Shown: piece by piece, positions 36,401-49,439 of the stretch | How the letters are laid out: each line of letters opens with the position of its first letter | Numbering within the stretch: position 1 is the first letter of the stretch | Assembly: GCA_946807835.1 (NCBI GenBank) | Contig: CAMPEX010000001.1 | Span: 9,005,001-9,069,000 of the forward strand | Length of the DNA stretch: 64,000 nucleotides | Direction: 5' to 3' | Source: Ailanthus altissimus | Taxonomy: Eukaryota > Streptophyta > Magnoliopsida > Sapindales > Simaroubaceae | The notes under the pieces: generated by a model | The model's input: the letters and a program-made list of their open reading frames with translations, nothing else | Database searches by the model: none | Told to the model about the DNA's origin: nothing | Position numbers and translations under genes: made by a program

Positions 36401-38872
36401 ATCCTCCTCGTAGGATGATATTCTCATTGTAAGGTCAAATTCCTATTGCGAGTTTTTAATTTCTTACTATAAGGATAATCAATCCCTCGTTAAGAGGGTA
36501 GTCAATCATTTATTAAAAAAATAATAGGTCCCTCGTCAAAAGAGTAGCCAGTCCTTTGTTAAGAGAATCAATGTTTCCTTTAGGGTTTGACTTTAGTATT
36601 GAGATCTGGTGTTATTTCTCTTTTTTAAAAAAAAATTAGGTGCGAGCGCTTATCAGTATATATAAATTGTGTTGTCCCAATTATTCTCTAATTATATAAC
36701 AATAAATTTTGTAATGTTTTTAATTTTGTATCAATGATATTAAATTTTTTTAAAAAAAAGTTGACAGAGTCATATAGTCATGAAAACACTATTTTATATA
36801 AAACTATTAAATCTATATTTAAAAAAATAATAATAATAATGATTCAAATCAAACTCTAACCTAGAACAAATGACATAAGAGAAGAATATTTTCATTGAAA
36901 AAAAATTTATTTTTTAAGAATTCCATTAAAACAAACAAGATTTGCAAAGAATAATGATTTGGTGACGTGAAGAACCAGTGAACGAGGACCGAAGGAAAGA
37001 TGAGGGACCCAAGTAGAAAAAAGACGGAAAGCAAGTAGTTGATGAAAGGAAGCTACAAAGAAAAGCAAAATCAAGGATCCAAAAGCCATCAATTAACATA
37101 AATTTGTTTAGATATTCCAACAGTTTTGGACATTTTAAATTTAATGTCCATTAAAAATTAAAATATATCTATAGTTGGTGCCTCCATTTAATATTGTATT
37201 TAGACTAAAAACTGGTTTAATTTTTTTTTCATTTTTTAATATTTCCACTTTGTCAATGCAATAATTGAGAGAAGGAATCTTAATGATTGAGGTGAAAAGA
37301 ATTTTACAGCTTTAAATTATTTAAACCAAAAGGTTTGGATTAAAATTGTGTTTACATTCCATTATTTTTGGAATTTTTAATGAGTGAATATCAAAGAGCA
37401 AATTTCATGGGACAAGTTGATTGTGTTTGCTTGGTTTGCCTCTTTAATTATCACTTGAAGTTGAGTTTTGTCCCACTTTTCTACAAGACATCTAAATTTG
37501 ACCAAGAAAATGGGGATTAGTGGACACTTCACCTAAAATTTTTATGGTCATGAATGAATTTAATTGAGACATAGACTCTACATAGAGAGAGATTGTTTTG
37601 AGATTTTACCTAAAATTTATTGTTTAAATTTAATTTTAATATTAAAATTATGTGTTCATTTGATAACATAAATTTTTGGAGAGCCAAACTTTAATAGTTA
37701 AGATGTAAATAAATTCATTATCGAATGAAATGTTTAATATTAAGTTGTCACCAATAAAAATTTTATTTGAAGAGAGATTATTGAGTGAATTGATTCTTCA
37801 CATTAATTGAAAAAAGGTTGATATTTAAATTTATAAGTAATATGATTTCTCTATCTATTAAACTAATTTTTTGAGTTGAATATCTGAATCTTAACTTTTT
37901 TGCTTATAAGTCCGAGGCCTTGAACATTTTAAAAATATATATAGAACTAAATTTGAATTTATCTACCAGAATAAATTAAATTTAGACCAATTTAAATTGT
38001 CATGGAATAATACAATTATGATGTGGCAATTTCTTGTTCTATATCTCTGCACACAAACAATTTCTTCGGTTCAATTTACGCGATTTCTTTTTCTGCCAAA
38101 AGCCATTCAGTTGTTTCCATCAATGAAATAAACACCATTCGTTTAATTTAATGGACGCTACTTCTTTTTATTTATAGAGCGCGATATGAACATTATCAAT
38201 ACACCAACTACTTGTAACAATTGGAGTTATGGCCACCCTGTTATTTATTTATTTATTTTATCTCAAATTTACCTATTTACCTTTTTCATTTGCCTAAATA
38301 TTTATCCACTAAGGAGGCGGATTTAAATTCAGAATCTCCATTAAAGTAAAGATAAATATATTATCAACTCTTTATCATTACTTAATATGCATCGGATAAA
38401 GTTAATATAATTATAACATATATTTTCTTAAAGATAAAATTTTGATAAATATCATCCTCCCTTATGTTTACACAGACATCAAATTGATACATCTCCTTAC
38501 TATTTTCACTACCCTATAATTAATGTATCATTTTTTCAAACAATGTATATCAACTTGATGTCTCTGCAAAAACACACAATGATTGAACATTCTCCATTAC
38601 ATTTTTTTAACTGTTTACAGACGAATTTAGGGAAGTTAATTCACCCACTAACCATCTCTTATATTTTTACATTTTCAGTGGATTGAAGTAAATTAAGAAT
38701 TAATCTCTTCTGGATTATCTATTCATAGTTAATGGTCCAAATTGAATTGCTTAAATTAATACTCTAAAAGTCAGAAAAACTTCTATTATAAGATCCCACA
38801 CACAACCACTCTTTTTATCGCTCAGATCAAGGGGAAAAAAGAAACAGAGGAGTCAAAGCAAAAACTAACTCC
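33497..38872. other. Long AT-rich intergenic region; PGDH promoter at its right end
   Basis: No gene is supported. Small open frames at 33560-33814, 35884-36365 and 36907-37120 have no recognisable domain. A hairpin GAGAGGGGGCTTTGGCC with TCCTCTC occurs near 35721-35745. Near 36375-36570 there are degenerate repeats of CCTCGTTAAGAGGGTAGTCAATC type. A possible TATA element, TATTATAAG (about 38784-38792), lies about 80 bp before the PGDH start codon. Confidence 0.4.
38784..38792 (+). promoter_or_regulatory. Candidate TATA element of the PGDH gene
   Basis: TATTATAAG lies about 85 bp upstream of the first ATG, followed by a CA-rich stretch (CCCACACACAACCACTC) typical of a plant transcription start and 5' UTR. 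This is weak positional evidence only. Confidence 0.3.
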
Positions 38873-41800
38873 ATGCCCATGGCTGCTACTTCTTCTTCTT
38901 CATCTTCTTCAATCAAAACCATCTTCACCATCCCCTCCAAATCATCTCCTTCCTCAAAATCTTCACTTCTTTCATTCCTTCGCAACACAAACTCCAACCC
39001 CGTTAACCTGAAATTATCTTCTTCGCATTCCATCAACCGTTCTTTCTCCATCAAAAGCGCGTTAAAAACAGCTTTGGAATCGTCAGAAGCTCCTGTTTCC
39101 AAGTTCCAGGACGCTCTTGATCTCCAGGCTGACTTACAAAAGCCAACGATCCTGGTTTCCGAAAAGCTCGGAGACGCCGGGCTTCAGGTTTTGCGTGGCT
39201 TCGCAAATGTTGAGTGCTTGTACAAACTTTCCCAAGACGAGCTCTGCGCCAAGATCTCCGAATGCGACGCTTTGATCGTCAGGAGCGGCACCAAGGTGAC
39301 GAGGCAGGTTTTTGAGGCTGCAAAAGGGAAGCTGAAGGTGGTCGGGAGAGCCGGCGTTGGTATTGATAATGTTGACCTTCAGGCCGCAACCGAGTTCGGT
39401 TGCCTCGTCGTGAATGCGCCGACGGCGAACACTGTTGCGGCGGCCGAGCATGGGATCGCTTTGCTTGCTGCCATGGCAAGGAACGTGGCTCAGGCTGATG
39501 CTTCCATGAAAGCTGGTATGACGCTGACATATTTCTTTGTTTAATTAAGTTGTTTGATTGTTTTATTTTATTTATTCTTAATGGATCTTCATCTACTGTG
39601 TTTGTTTTTTCTCAGACGCCAAATTTTACCACTAATTTTATATTTTAAAAAAAGCAAATTTTTTTTTTTTATATTTTTAAACAATTTTCTCAACAGAAAA
39701 GACTTGTAAAAACAAAAACAAAAACAAAAAAAAGTTTGGTAGTAATGACTTTTATTCTTTGAATGAATTCATCTAATTAAATTTCAAATCAATTTTCACA
39801 ACTTCCACTTTAATGAAAAAAAATACATTATTGGGTCATTTAAATACTTGTTTGGACATTTTGATACAAATCTTAATGCGACATATCAATTTCAGTCATT
39901 TTCTTTTTGTCTTGTGTAAGAGGTTTAGTAATAAAAGTCTTCTCTCTTACACGTTCAACAAAATTAATTCTATTTCTTGCCTTTGCTTTGATCTATTGAT
40001 GTTCGAAATATGAATTAAACAATAAATGAAAAAGCAAATGCATATCTAAAAGGAGGCTATAATTTTTTTAGCAACTTTTTCCCCTTATATTTATCAACTT
40101 GAAGAACAACGATCTTTCTGATGAGCAAGGAAGTACTCCTAAATCCTAATGCTATGTTATTTAATTTCATCATCATTTCAAATTCGGTTTACTTCAATAT
40201 TAAAAAAAAATTAAAAAGGAATCCAATTCCATCATAAAACTTAAAATGAGAATCTAATTTGACGTTATTGATAGTAATTTTTTTTTTTTTTGAGTGAGTT
40301 TCATTTTATTTAATTAGTAATTTTTTTATAAAAAAATAGATATTTTACGAATATTTAAAGAAAAAGAAGTTGTCCTTTTGCAAAATAATGGGAATTGGGG
40401 GGGTCAATTTGCCGCATTTGTACGAAAATTGTCATCTCTTTCATTTGGGTAGTTGGTGCTTTGAAAATTGATGTGATCCATTGCTTTCCAAGAAAACCAA
40501 AAAACAATAATAATAATTAAAAATATAAGAATTTGATACCCATAAGATTCTTTTGCACCGACAGTCACAGAACCAAGTGGGCTTCACATGTGGCTCCAAT
40601 TCCATTTTATTTTCACATATGAAATTGATGTTAAAATTGATATTTTTCTATCATTTTCGATCTGGGTGGTTTAGTACTACTAGTAGTAAGTAGTGCTGTC
40701 AAGGGCAACTTCTTTTTCTAAATTATTGGTGAAGGAGGATCACTGCCTCCGCCGAATAAATTGAGTTGAAACTTGGCATCTGTTAATTTATGTTGATAAA
40801 AGCAAAAGAAATTTTATGATGTATGGTTTGAGCATTCTGATCCTGATTTTGGTTTTGGTAGCCTTGGCCCAAACTCAAGATTTGATCAAAATATTAATAT
40901 ATATATATGAGTAATGAGAGAAATCTTAAATTATATTTTAAAAAATAATATGTTAAATAATTATTAGGTAATAAAATTGTAAAAATTATAAAATTACTCA
41001 TTAAACTATTTTATCGTCTAATAATATAATTATTTGACACATCATTTTTAAAGATATAATTTATAATGCTCAACATATATATATATCCTATTTTTACTTC
41101 GAAGAAGGTATGAAATTTTAGAAGTTTACAATTTTCTTTTTCAAGTATTTACAAAAATTTATTATTTGTAAAATCTGTGAATCTATAATACTTTTAGACA
41201 TATTTTAACTTAGATCTTATATACTTTTCACCCAAAGAGTTGGGTGTGAATTCAAATCTCTTATAAAGTGAGAGGAAACACATTCTAAAAAATGCAAAAA
41301 ATTGGATTCTAATTTTTGATACACTAAAAATGTATGTTGTTTTGATAGATCTTTGATCCAAATCTTTTATATTTTTAAAAAATAAAGTAAAATTAATAAA
41401 ATTGACTCTTTCTTAAGTGGATATACGAATGTTAATTAGAATACATCACTTCTATCAATAACTGATTAAAAGTTTGATTTAAAATCTAAAAACAATCAAA
41501 TATGCCTTAATTTACAATTATTTTGTTGTAAACCTAAAGTAGTCCTAAAACTTTGCCAAGTATACATTTGCCCTGACACATGATTGATGGCAACAAATAT
41601 GACAGGAAAATGGGAAAGAGGCAAGTACGTGGGAGTATCACTAGTAGGAAAGACATTGGCAGTGATGGGATTTGGGAAAGTTGGGTCTGAAGTTGCAAGA
41701 AGAGCAAAAGGTTTGGGGATGCATGTGATTGCGCATGACCCATATGCCCCAGCTGACAGAGCTAGAGCAATTGGTGTGGAGTTGGTTTCTTTCGATCAGG

Positions 41801-43156
41801 CCCTTGCCACTGCAGATTTTATATCACTTCACATGCCTCTTACCCCCACCACCTCCAAGATTTTCAATGATGACACTTTTAAAAAGATGAAAAAGGGTGC
41901 TAGAATTATTAATGTTGCTAGAGGTGGTGTCATTGATGAAGATGCTTTGGTGAGAGCACTTGATGCTGGCATTGTTGCTCAGGTATGTTCCATAATTTTT
42001 TCTATTCCTACACATTATTAAAGTTCTCTTGCATATCAACGTTCGCACTAACAAAATGATTGTCATAAGCCTAGCTTTTCTAATAACTCTATTCTTAGAA
42101 TGAACGATTTGCTATAAATTCTTGTTTCCTGCTATGTACCAAAGAATTGATGAATATAAATTTTTTTTAATTGTATTTTTTTCATTGACATGAAACAGGC
42201 AGCTCTTGATGTGTTCACAGAAGAACCCCCATCGAAAGATAGCAAACTAGTTCAACACGAAAATGTCACGGTCACACCTCATCTTGGAGCCAGCACCAAG
42301 GAAGCACAAGTATGACTGCTTTCAATCTACTTGAATTTCTTTTTTCTGCAGATATATTGATGAATTTTTGTCCAATCTTGTATATCAGGAAGGTGTAGCT
42401 ATTGAGATAGCTGAAGCTGTAGTTGGAGCTTTGAAGGGGGAGCTTTCTGCTACTGCTGTCAATGCTCCCATGGTTTCGCAGGAGGTCTTATCGGAGTTAG
42501 AGCCTTATGTTGTGCTAGCTGAGAAGCTTGGAAGGCTGGCTGTGCAGTTAGTCTCTGGCGGGAGTGGAATTAAGTCTGTGAAGGTGATCTACAAATCAGC
42601 TCGAGACCCAGATGACTTGGACACAAGAATTCTCCGGGCAATGATCACGAAAGGCATCATTGAACCGATATCTTCCTCGTTTGTCAACCTTGTCAATGCA
42701 GATTTCACTGCTAAACAGAAAGGCCTCCGTATTAGTGAAGAACGTAAAGTTGTTGACTCGTCCCCAGAATTCCCTGTTGATTCCATCCAGGTTCAGTTAT
42801 CTAATGTTGAATCTAAATTTGCAAGTGCTGTTTCTGAAAGTGGAGAAATAAGCATTGAAGGGAAAGTGAAGTATGGGATACCTCACTTGACCCGTGTGGG
42901 ATCATATGATGTCGATGTCAGTCTGGAAGGGAACCTCATCTTGTGCCGGCAGGTTGATCAACCAGGAATGATCGGCAAGGTTGGAAACATACTCGGTGAG
43001 CATAATGCAAATGTGAGCTTTATGAGTGTAGGAAGAACTGTCAGGAGAAAGCAGGCTATCATGGCTATTGGTGTCGATGAAGAACCAAATAAGGAGGCCC
43101 TCAAGGCAATAGGAGAGGTGCCTGCCATTGAAGAGTTTGTGTTCCTCAAGCTATAG
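38873..43156 (+). CDS. PGDH: D-3-phosphoglycerate dehydrogenase, plastid (serine biosynthesis)
   Basis: Four exons (38873-39515, 41606-41982, 42199-42309, 42389-43156) join to 632 aa with GT..AG introns. The enzyme oxidises 3-phosphoglycerate to 3-phosphohydroxypyruvate with NAD, the first step of the phosphorylated serine pathway. Residues 1 to about 60 are Ser-rich and basic, like a chloroplast transit peptide. The substrate domain follows ([10 protein letters not shown].. from 90), then the NAD-binding GFGKVG (236-241, G-x-G-x-x-G). Catalytic residues are R320 (NVARGG), E349 (TEEPP) and H368 (PHLGAST). The allosteric-type region comes next, and an ACT domain lies at about 559-632 ([18 protein letters not shown]), a usual site of serine feedback. 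Two ATGs lie 6 nt apart (MPMAAT); the second has the better context (CCATGGCT), so the true start may be 38879. Intron 1 (2.1 kb) carries a MITE. The gene appears intact; which paralogue is not determined. Confidence 0.93.
40896..41086. mobile_element. Palindromic MITE in PGDH intron 1
   Basis: About 190 bp folds on itself. The left arm, with AATATATATATATGAG and CTTAAATTATATTTTAAAAA, and then AAATAATTATTAGGTAATAAAA, pairs with the right arm read backwards, with ATATATATATGTTGAGC, AAATTATATCTTTAAAAATG and AATTATATTATTAGACGATAAAA. There is no coding capacity. It lies about 520 bp before exon 2 and does not touch the splice sites. Confidence 0.65.
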
Positions 43157-44155
43157 AGATTGAAGAGTGTGCTATAGAGAATAAGAGCATATATGCATCC
43201 AAGTACATGCATTAGGAGATTGAATTGTGTTCTATTGGGGATACCCTTTACTTTTTGCTAAGAGTAACTAGAGAATATGGATGGCTATCAATAAAAAGAC
43301 AAAAAAAAATTGAAATAAAGGGTTAAAAAGGAGCTATTATCTTTGGCTGTTGATGGTTGAAGAAATAATGTCAGTCAATGAACTGTGTGAAAAGGATGAG
43401 GAGGTAGTATTGTTATTTCTAGTCAGGTTGTATGGCATTTTATCTACTGTAAAAGTCACATTGTTGTTTTTGTTGTAGTAATCGACGTTGTTTGTTGTGT
43501 TGGCAAGTCTTTTTCTTCATAATTCTAGTTATTTTTTTTTGGGAGGGTAGGGGTGTGTGCTGAGCTTGTTCCATATACCGGATGAAAAGTTCAGATTTGT
43601 AATTTAATCAAGGTAATGTTATTATATCTTTTAAGTGTTTACTTAGACAATTATTGCTGCGTTTGAGAGTTTCTAACGATGCTTAAAAACTGGTTTCTAA
43701 ATTATAAGAATTTACTATTCTTCAACAGTCTTGATTTTCTATGAAGTTATAGGTTGTAGATTTGGACCCAGGGATGAAGTGGCAACTAAACCTATATAAA
43801 AATCAAAGTTGTCTTAGGAAATAAGTATTCTTAATAATTTTGGATATGTTTTCCTTTATATTATAAATGGGGTGGAGAAATATGCTGTTTTCCAACATGC
43901 GCATAAAAATAGTCCAGGTAAAAAAATTGTATATAATAATCAGTTCGTGCTAAGTTGTGCAGATTAAAGATGGTACAGATAGCTATAAATTGATTTAAGT
44001 CTCCAGGAGGATACACTATTACAATGACATCCAAGCACGACGCTGCATTGAAGTTCCATCATGCTACTTGATTAATTGACTAAAGAAAACTCCAGTGACA
44101 TAGGTTCACTACAGAGGAAGGGGAAGTAACCCAAATCACAAGCCACCATCTAATT
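43157..44155 (+). other. PGDH 3' UTR and downstream intergenic DNA
   Basis: The UTR plausibly ends around 43620 (TGTTTGTTGTGT and AATCAAGG-type sequence, with AATAAA at about 43290). From there to 44155 no gene is recognised. Confidence 0.4.
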
Positions 44156-44986
44156 TGTTAAGGGAGAGAATGTCTTTCTCCCTCTTGAGATTAGATTGAA
44201 GTGAAGAATTCTAAATTTAACTTAGAACCTCAACCTCTTTAGATAGGAGAATAACTTGTTTATCAAATAAAATAATAAAAATTAAAAGTAGAATATAAAA
44301 GAGTACAACACAATCTTACATGGTTCAATCAATTGCCTACCTTCACAGTGGATTTAAGGATCATAACCTCTCTAGAGATTTTACAAAAAAAATCCAATGA
44401 AGAATCTTTAAAAAAATTTAATGTTTAGTGTACCCTTATTCTACCACGAGCAATGAACACCCAAAGAACAGTTCTACCCTAGCGCACACAAGTACTTAGT
44501 GTCTACCAAATTCTTCCATTTTCTTAGAGTCTCTCTTAATTCTTAATCTCAATAAAAGGGTTTACAAGTGTTTATATAGGAGTTATTTCGTGCCTATTAA
44601 CCCTATTCTTTGTTGGAGTAAGAGTCCTCTTATTTTGGAAGTTCAAAACTTTCCAAAATTTAAAATTCGGATTAAAACGGACTTTCTGACGATTTTGACG
44701 CCTCAGTGCTAGTCATGTCGTGCCCATTGCTGCCGCACTAAGGACCCAACACCGCGGCGTTGGGCTTTTGTGTTAGGCGCCGCAGCGCTCAGCCCCAGCG
44801 TCCTTCCGTGCATTTTCTTTGCTTTCTTCACGTCTTTGAGTCTCGTTTCGCTTCTTCTTTTCTGTCCCATACGTCCTAAACTTCTCTATACGTGTCCCAC
44901 AAGTTCTAAACTTCTTATAACTCTCCTCTTCGATATTCATCTCAATTCTTATCCAACCAAAATTGTTGACCACTAATTTTCTAATA
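44156..44986 (-). mobile_element. LTR-C solo LTR (same family as the 53-59 kb element)
   Basis: Read on the minus strand, it parallels the 53077-59079 LTRs: start TATTAGAAAATTAGTGG then CAACAATTTTGGTTGG; then GTGGGACACGTATAGAGAAG; then a GC-rich block of GCGCCGCRGCG type (about 44700-44810); then AACAAAGAATAGGGTTAATAG; then a block matching CACTAAGTRCGT. Flanks are TAATT (44151-44155) and TAACT (44987-44991), a 5-bp TSD with one mismatch. No PBS is found beside it, so it is a solo LTR of about 831 bp. Its TG..CA end has decayed on one side (..CTAATA on the plus strand). Confidence 0.65.
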
Positions 44987-45176
44987 TAACTCATTTATCA
45001 TTTTCTATTGAAATTAAAATAGATATATTTGTGCAAGAAAATATTGAACTTTGGAGAAGAAAATTCAGTTTATACAAGAGAAAATGATTTAATCAAAAGG
45101 TGAAATAAGCATAAAGTCTCAGCAGGAGATATGCCCAGCACCAAAAAAAAAAAAAAAGGTAACATTTGTATCTCAC

Positions 45177-45264
45177 CTAGTGACTTCCTGTGTTCTTCTT
45201 TATTCTTCTTTATATTGACTTCTTCAGCATCATAAAAAAGCAAATTCATGAACTCATCGAATCC
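45177..45264 (-). pseudogene. Exon remnant of small nuclear ribonucleoprotein E (SmE)
   Basis: On the minus strand, an 88-nt segment bounded by an acceptor (TTTCAG|) and a donor (|GTGAGA) encodes GFDEFMNLLFYDAEEVNIKK followed by NKEEHRKSLG. This matches the second half of the Sm fold of SmE, whose family sequence has GFDEYMNLVL-DAEEV..KK..RK.LG. The insertion of about three residues (KEEH region) and the FY at the usual LD position depart from a core protein that is otherwise extremely conserved. The flanking SmE exons (the QPINLIFRFLQ start and the ILLKGDNI end) were not found nearby. The retained splice sites suggest a genomic fragment rather than a retro-copy. It is probably non-functional. 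Confidence 0.65.
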
Positions 45265-47458
45265 CTGAAACATACAACATGCCAAGTTTTTAACTTCTGA
45301 TCAATATATACATTTGGTCCCATTGGTGTGGTCCATAAGAATATCGAAAGCCCAACACTTGCAGTAACCTGCTACAAGTGAGGTAAGCACTGTGTTATTC
45401 CATTATATTTGATGCATCTATCCGAAATTGGCATGATCAGGGCATTGTATTCAAAGTGGAGAAAGAGAGCTCAATCTTCCTTCAGTTCTTGTCCAATTCC
45501 CATAATACACCACGCATAACTGACTTTTACCACAACTCCACTTAGCAGATCCTCCTTTACTCATGTTAACTAAATATTCAGTATGTTCAACAATATAGGA
45601 GAAGAACATAACAAGAAAAGCATGGCTTCTGCGATAAGATTGCATGATTTGAAGATTCCCGTCATTTAAAGTTATTATTGCAGGTAGACATATTTCTTTG
45701 ATCTGCTGATCCATAACACCTCAGATAGGCCATCAAAAAAAAAAAGAAAAAAAAGATATATATATATAGTGCTTATTTAAGAACACATCTATAGCTACAT
45801 AGCTAAACAGAAGAAATAGAAGAAAAGAAAAGATTCTCTGTGATTAAATTAGATTTAGATACTCACTTAACATCTATCAAACATGACAAGGCCAAAGTCC
45901 CTCCAAATGATCCAAGTATTTGCTTGGACTTTGACTCAAGGAAGTATGAGTACTGCTTATGTATTAATAAAACGAATAAGCCAAATACTGGTAATCCTAT
46001 CTGAACTTAACTTGATGGCATCGTAAGCAACAAGAAGGGAGGATAAGGTATTTGCTTAAAAGACCTGACATACTATTCTCAAACAACAGCCATGTTTCAT
46101 AACAGCACTATCCAGTAAAAGAAAAAAAAATGCTTTTGGATTCAAGGAAACACCATTGCAAGCCAAGATTTTGCCAGATAAATGTCATACGAGCCGTAAG
46201 AACTGTAAAATTAGCCATATATTAAAGTTCAACAAGACACTGCGCCTTTTAAATCTATCTCCCCAGCTAACCAAAGAATTATTTTCTCCCCTCTCCTTTT
46301 TATCATCCCCATAACTTGGTGACATATTAAAAATCTATAATTGAGTCCATGGACAAATATGGAGTCAGTATTTCTTCTCCACATATCATTGTATGGCGAG
46401 CACATACATTAAATATCAATTCAACATACTTATCTTAGATCATTTTATTAAACATGTAATGTGTAATGTTATTTTGTGTCCTTAAGCATGTATAATAACA
46501 TTTTATTTAACTGATAAATTTTATTCATATATAATTAAGCATATATTATAAAACTTATATTTATAAAATATGTGATTTATGTATTAAGTATATAGTGTTA
46601 ATATAGAAAGTATAAATTACAAGTTTTTTATAAATTAAATTTTGTTCACAGTCATTAATTATGAAGGCATTTTATTATAAAATACTGTAATTTTTCTACT
46701 TTTTATTGTGAATAATTTATTTTAATTATGTAGAGACTTCGAGTAGAAAAACTAGTGTATATAATACATTGAACTGGACTAATGTGAATTCTAATCTAGT
46801 TAACTAAATGTCATTGATCTTAATTCACAAAGCTTTAATAAGCTTGATTAACATTAATCTTGAGTAAGTAATGAACTTATATTTATGTATTGTATTCTTT
46901 TGAGTTATCGCGGAGTGAGACCTAATTGGACGGTTAAAATCTCGATGACTTGAAAATGCAATTTCATGAATCGTGGGAACATATACTTACAATATAGAAT
47001 CTATATTAAATGATGTCACCTAACCTGTTTGTAATACTTAATTATTTAAATCTGTGGCCATAATTTATTCAATAAATTAGTTTTTATAAAATTATATGCA
47101 AATACAAACATATTAAAAATGATTATTAGAGAATTCAATAACTTAGAGACAAATAAGTAATTAAAGAGATATGACATTTTATAATGGCCTAACTTTAATT
47201 ATGACATTATATATAAGGTTAATTCAGTGGTTATTATTGATTAAAAGATTAATATTATTTTTAATTAAAATTTAGATTTATTTATTAATGGGCCAACTAG
47301 AGTGCAACCTTGAGTTTTTAGTAAAATTGCCGAAATTAATTTAAAAGATCTAATGGATCATGAGATGATTAGAATTTAGATTTATAATTTGGAATTAAAA
47401 AGCCCATGGACCTTTAATTCATTTATTAGCTCAAATTACTATTTTATCTTTTACTTAA
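45265..47458. other. Intergenic DNA around the SmE remnant
   Basis: From 45265 to about 46330 composition is gene-like but no further SmE exon is found. An 87-codon open frame (45714-45451, -) has no recognised domain and may be intronic or UTR sequence copied with the SmE exon. From 46400 the DNA is AT-rich; a stretch with GGAGTGAGACCTAATTGGAC near 46914 looks like old LTR-type repeat but has no clear bounds. Confidence 0.35.
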
Positions 47459-47868
47459 AATAATGATTATGCAAAATATAATTATAAGTGCTTTGACTCA
47501 TTTTATTTAAATAATTTTACCATTTAATTTTATATATGAGTGTGGTGGTTAAAAAGAGAAATATCAATTATAATTATTTGACTCTTTTGATTTAAATAAG
47601 TTGGAATCTAATTTCTACTTTTTTATAAAAGTAGAATGGCTTATAGTTGGAATCATTAAGGGGAATAATGATTATGCAAAATATAATTATAAGTATTTTG
47701 GCTCATTTTATTTAAATAATTTTACCACTTTATTTTATATATGAGTATGGTGGTTGAAAAAAAAAATCTCAATTATAATTATTTGACTCTTTTGATTTAA
47801 ATAAGTTGAGACTTAATTTTTACTTTTTCATAAAAGTAGAATGGTTTATAATTGGAATCATTAAGGAG
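47459..47868. repeat. Tandem duplication, unit about 205 bp
   Basis: AATAATGATTATGCAAAATA begins at 47459 and again at 47664. The following ~200 bp match with scattered substitutions, including AATTATAATTATTTGACTCT, TTTGATTTAAATAAGTTG and CATAAAAGTAGAATGG-type segments. There is no coding capacity. Confidence 0.85.
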
Positions 47869-49439
47869 AATTAAGTGCTTATACGTTTGAAAAATAAAAT
47901 TTTAAAAATAATAGAGAAAACTAGAATTAAAAAAAATTCTCTCTATAACAAGAGAAAAAAAGTTTGAAGTTAAAAGAATTTTTTACATCAAAATATTTTA
48001 AAGTAATTTTTTTTCTCTTTATTTAATTTACATATAATATAATCAATATAATCATTTTATACTTCTAACACATTTTGCCAGCATTATTTTTCATTGAAAA
48101 AATGCAAAAGAAAAGATATATTTATATATTGTTAATAAATTTTTTAACTCTAATATATTTATTCTCAAAGTTTAAATTAATAAAAAAATGTTAATATTAA
48201 TATTAAAAATAAATCATAAAAAATAAAAATTATTTTAACGTAAATCTAAAGCAAACATTGTACCGATGAAGTTTCAACAAGACAAACAAAAGAACTACAA
48301 TTCTATTAATACTAACAAAAGAAAAGGAACATACGATAATGCGGCCTTCGATTCGATTCGATTCGATTCTCAAGTCTTTATGCTCAAGCAACCAAATTTG
48401 AATGCGAGCTTTCTACAACGAAGTTGAACCCATAAGAAAAACAATTGGCAAACAGTGAAACAATATAAAACGAAATAAATAAGTAAATGAAAACATACTT
48501 ATGCTTGAAGAAACCTGAAAATCAAATTCTGCTAAGAGAAATTGAAAAAATAAGACTCCAGGGAAATAAAGTTTACATGAGTAATAATAAATAAATAAAA
48601 ATGATATTTACATTTTTTTTTAATATCGTGTTTCAAAAGCAGCCCATATTTAATTTGTCTCGTAATTATTAATTAATGATTATTATTTATTAAATAATTA
48701 TTAATTTTTTACTTCTTAATAATATATCAGTTATAGAATATTAAACAGTAATTAACGCATTAAATATTATATCAATCAATGTATAAATTTTATTTTTTAA
48801 TTATATAAATATAACATTACTTTTTTTTAAATAAATGTCTAGTTGATAGAATATATATATATATTGTGCTTTACTTTTTTTAATCATTATTATAATTAGT
48901 TAATTTAAAAAAAAGAGAATGTTACATAGTGGTGACTCACCACATCTAATGGCAACTCACTGCTTAATAAATCAATTAATTATAATTTGCATAGAGAATA
49001 ATGAAGAAAACAAATATAATAGATGGTATAACTTTATTGAATGGTCTTGCGCGGACTTTCTTCAAAAATAAATGTGTAGGTGAGATATTTTGTCCAATAA
49101 AACTTGTAATTATTATTATTATTATTTTTAACATAGAAGAAAGAGAAGAATAAAGTACTGTAAATCTTTTATTATTGGATAATTTAAGCAAATGCATTAT
49201 TTTCACAATTTTTATGATTCACAAATATTAAACTCATTTGGGTTGTATAGAAATGGCAGTGGACTAGATTTCAAAGGTATATTCTTAAACTTACATATGC
49301 TTTAAAAATAAAATATTTTTTTTTTAAAATTTATTATAATTTTAGAATTTTAATATCAAACCTGCTCTAATTAGTATGTACTTATTATTAAACTTGCAAC
49401 GGGTTATTTGTGAATTTTAAACGAATTTAATAATAAGTA
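47869..49439. other. AT-rich intergenic DNA
   Basis: No gene is seen. A short ATTCG microsatellite (CGATTCGATTCGATTCGATT) occurs at about 48348-48368. Confidence 0.4.

Noticed and set aside
36907..37120. Two hydrophobic small open frames (signal-peptide-like)
   Set aside because: Different frames of the same AT-rich stretch; hydrophobicity follows from T-rich codons.
45451..45714. 87-codon open frame near the SmE remnant
   Set aside because: No recognised family; its position beside an exon fragment suggests copied intron/UTR sequence and not a gene.
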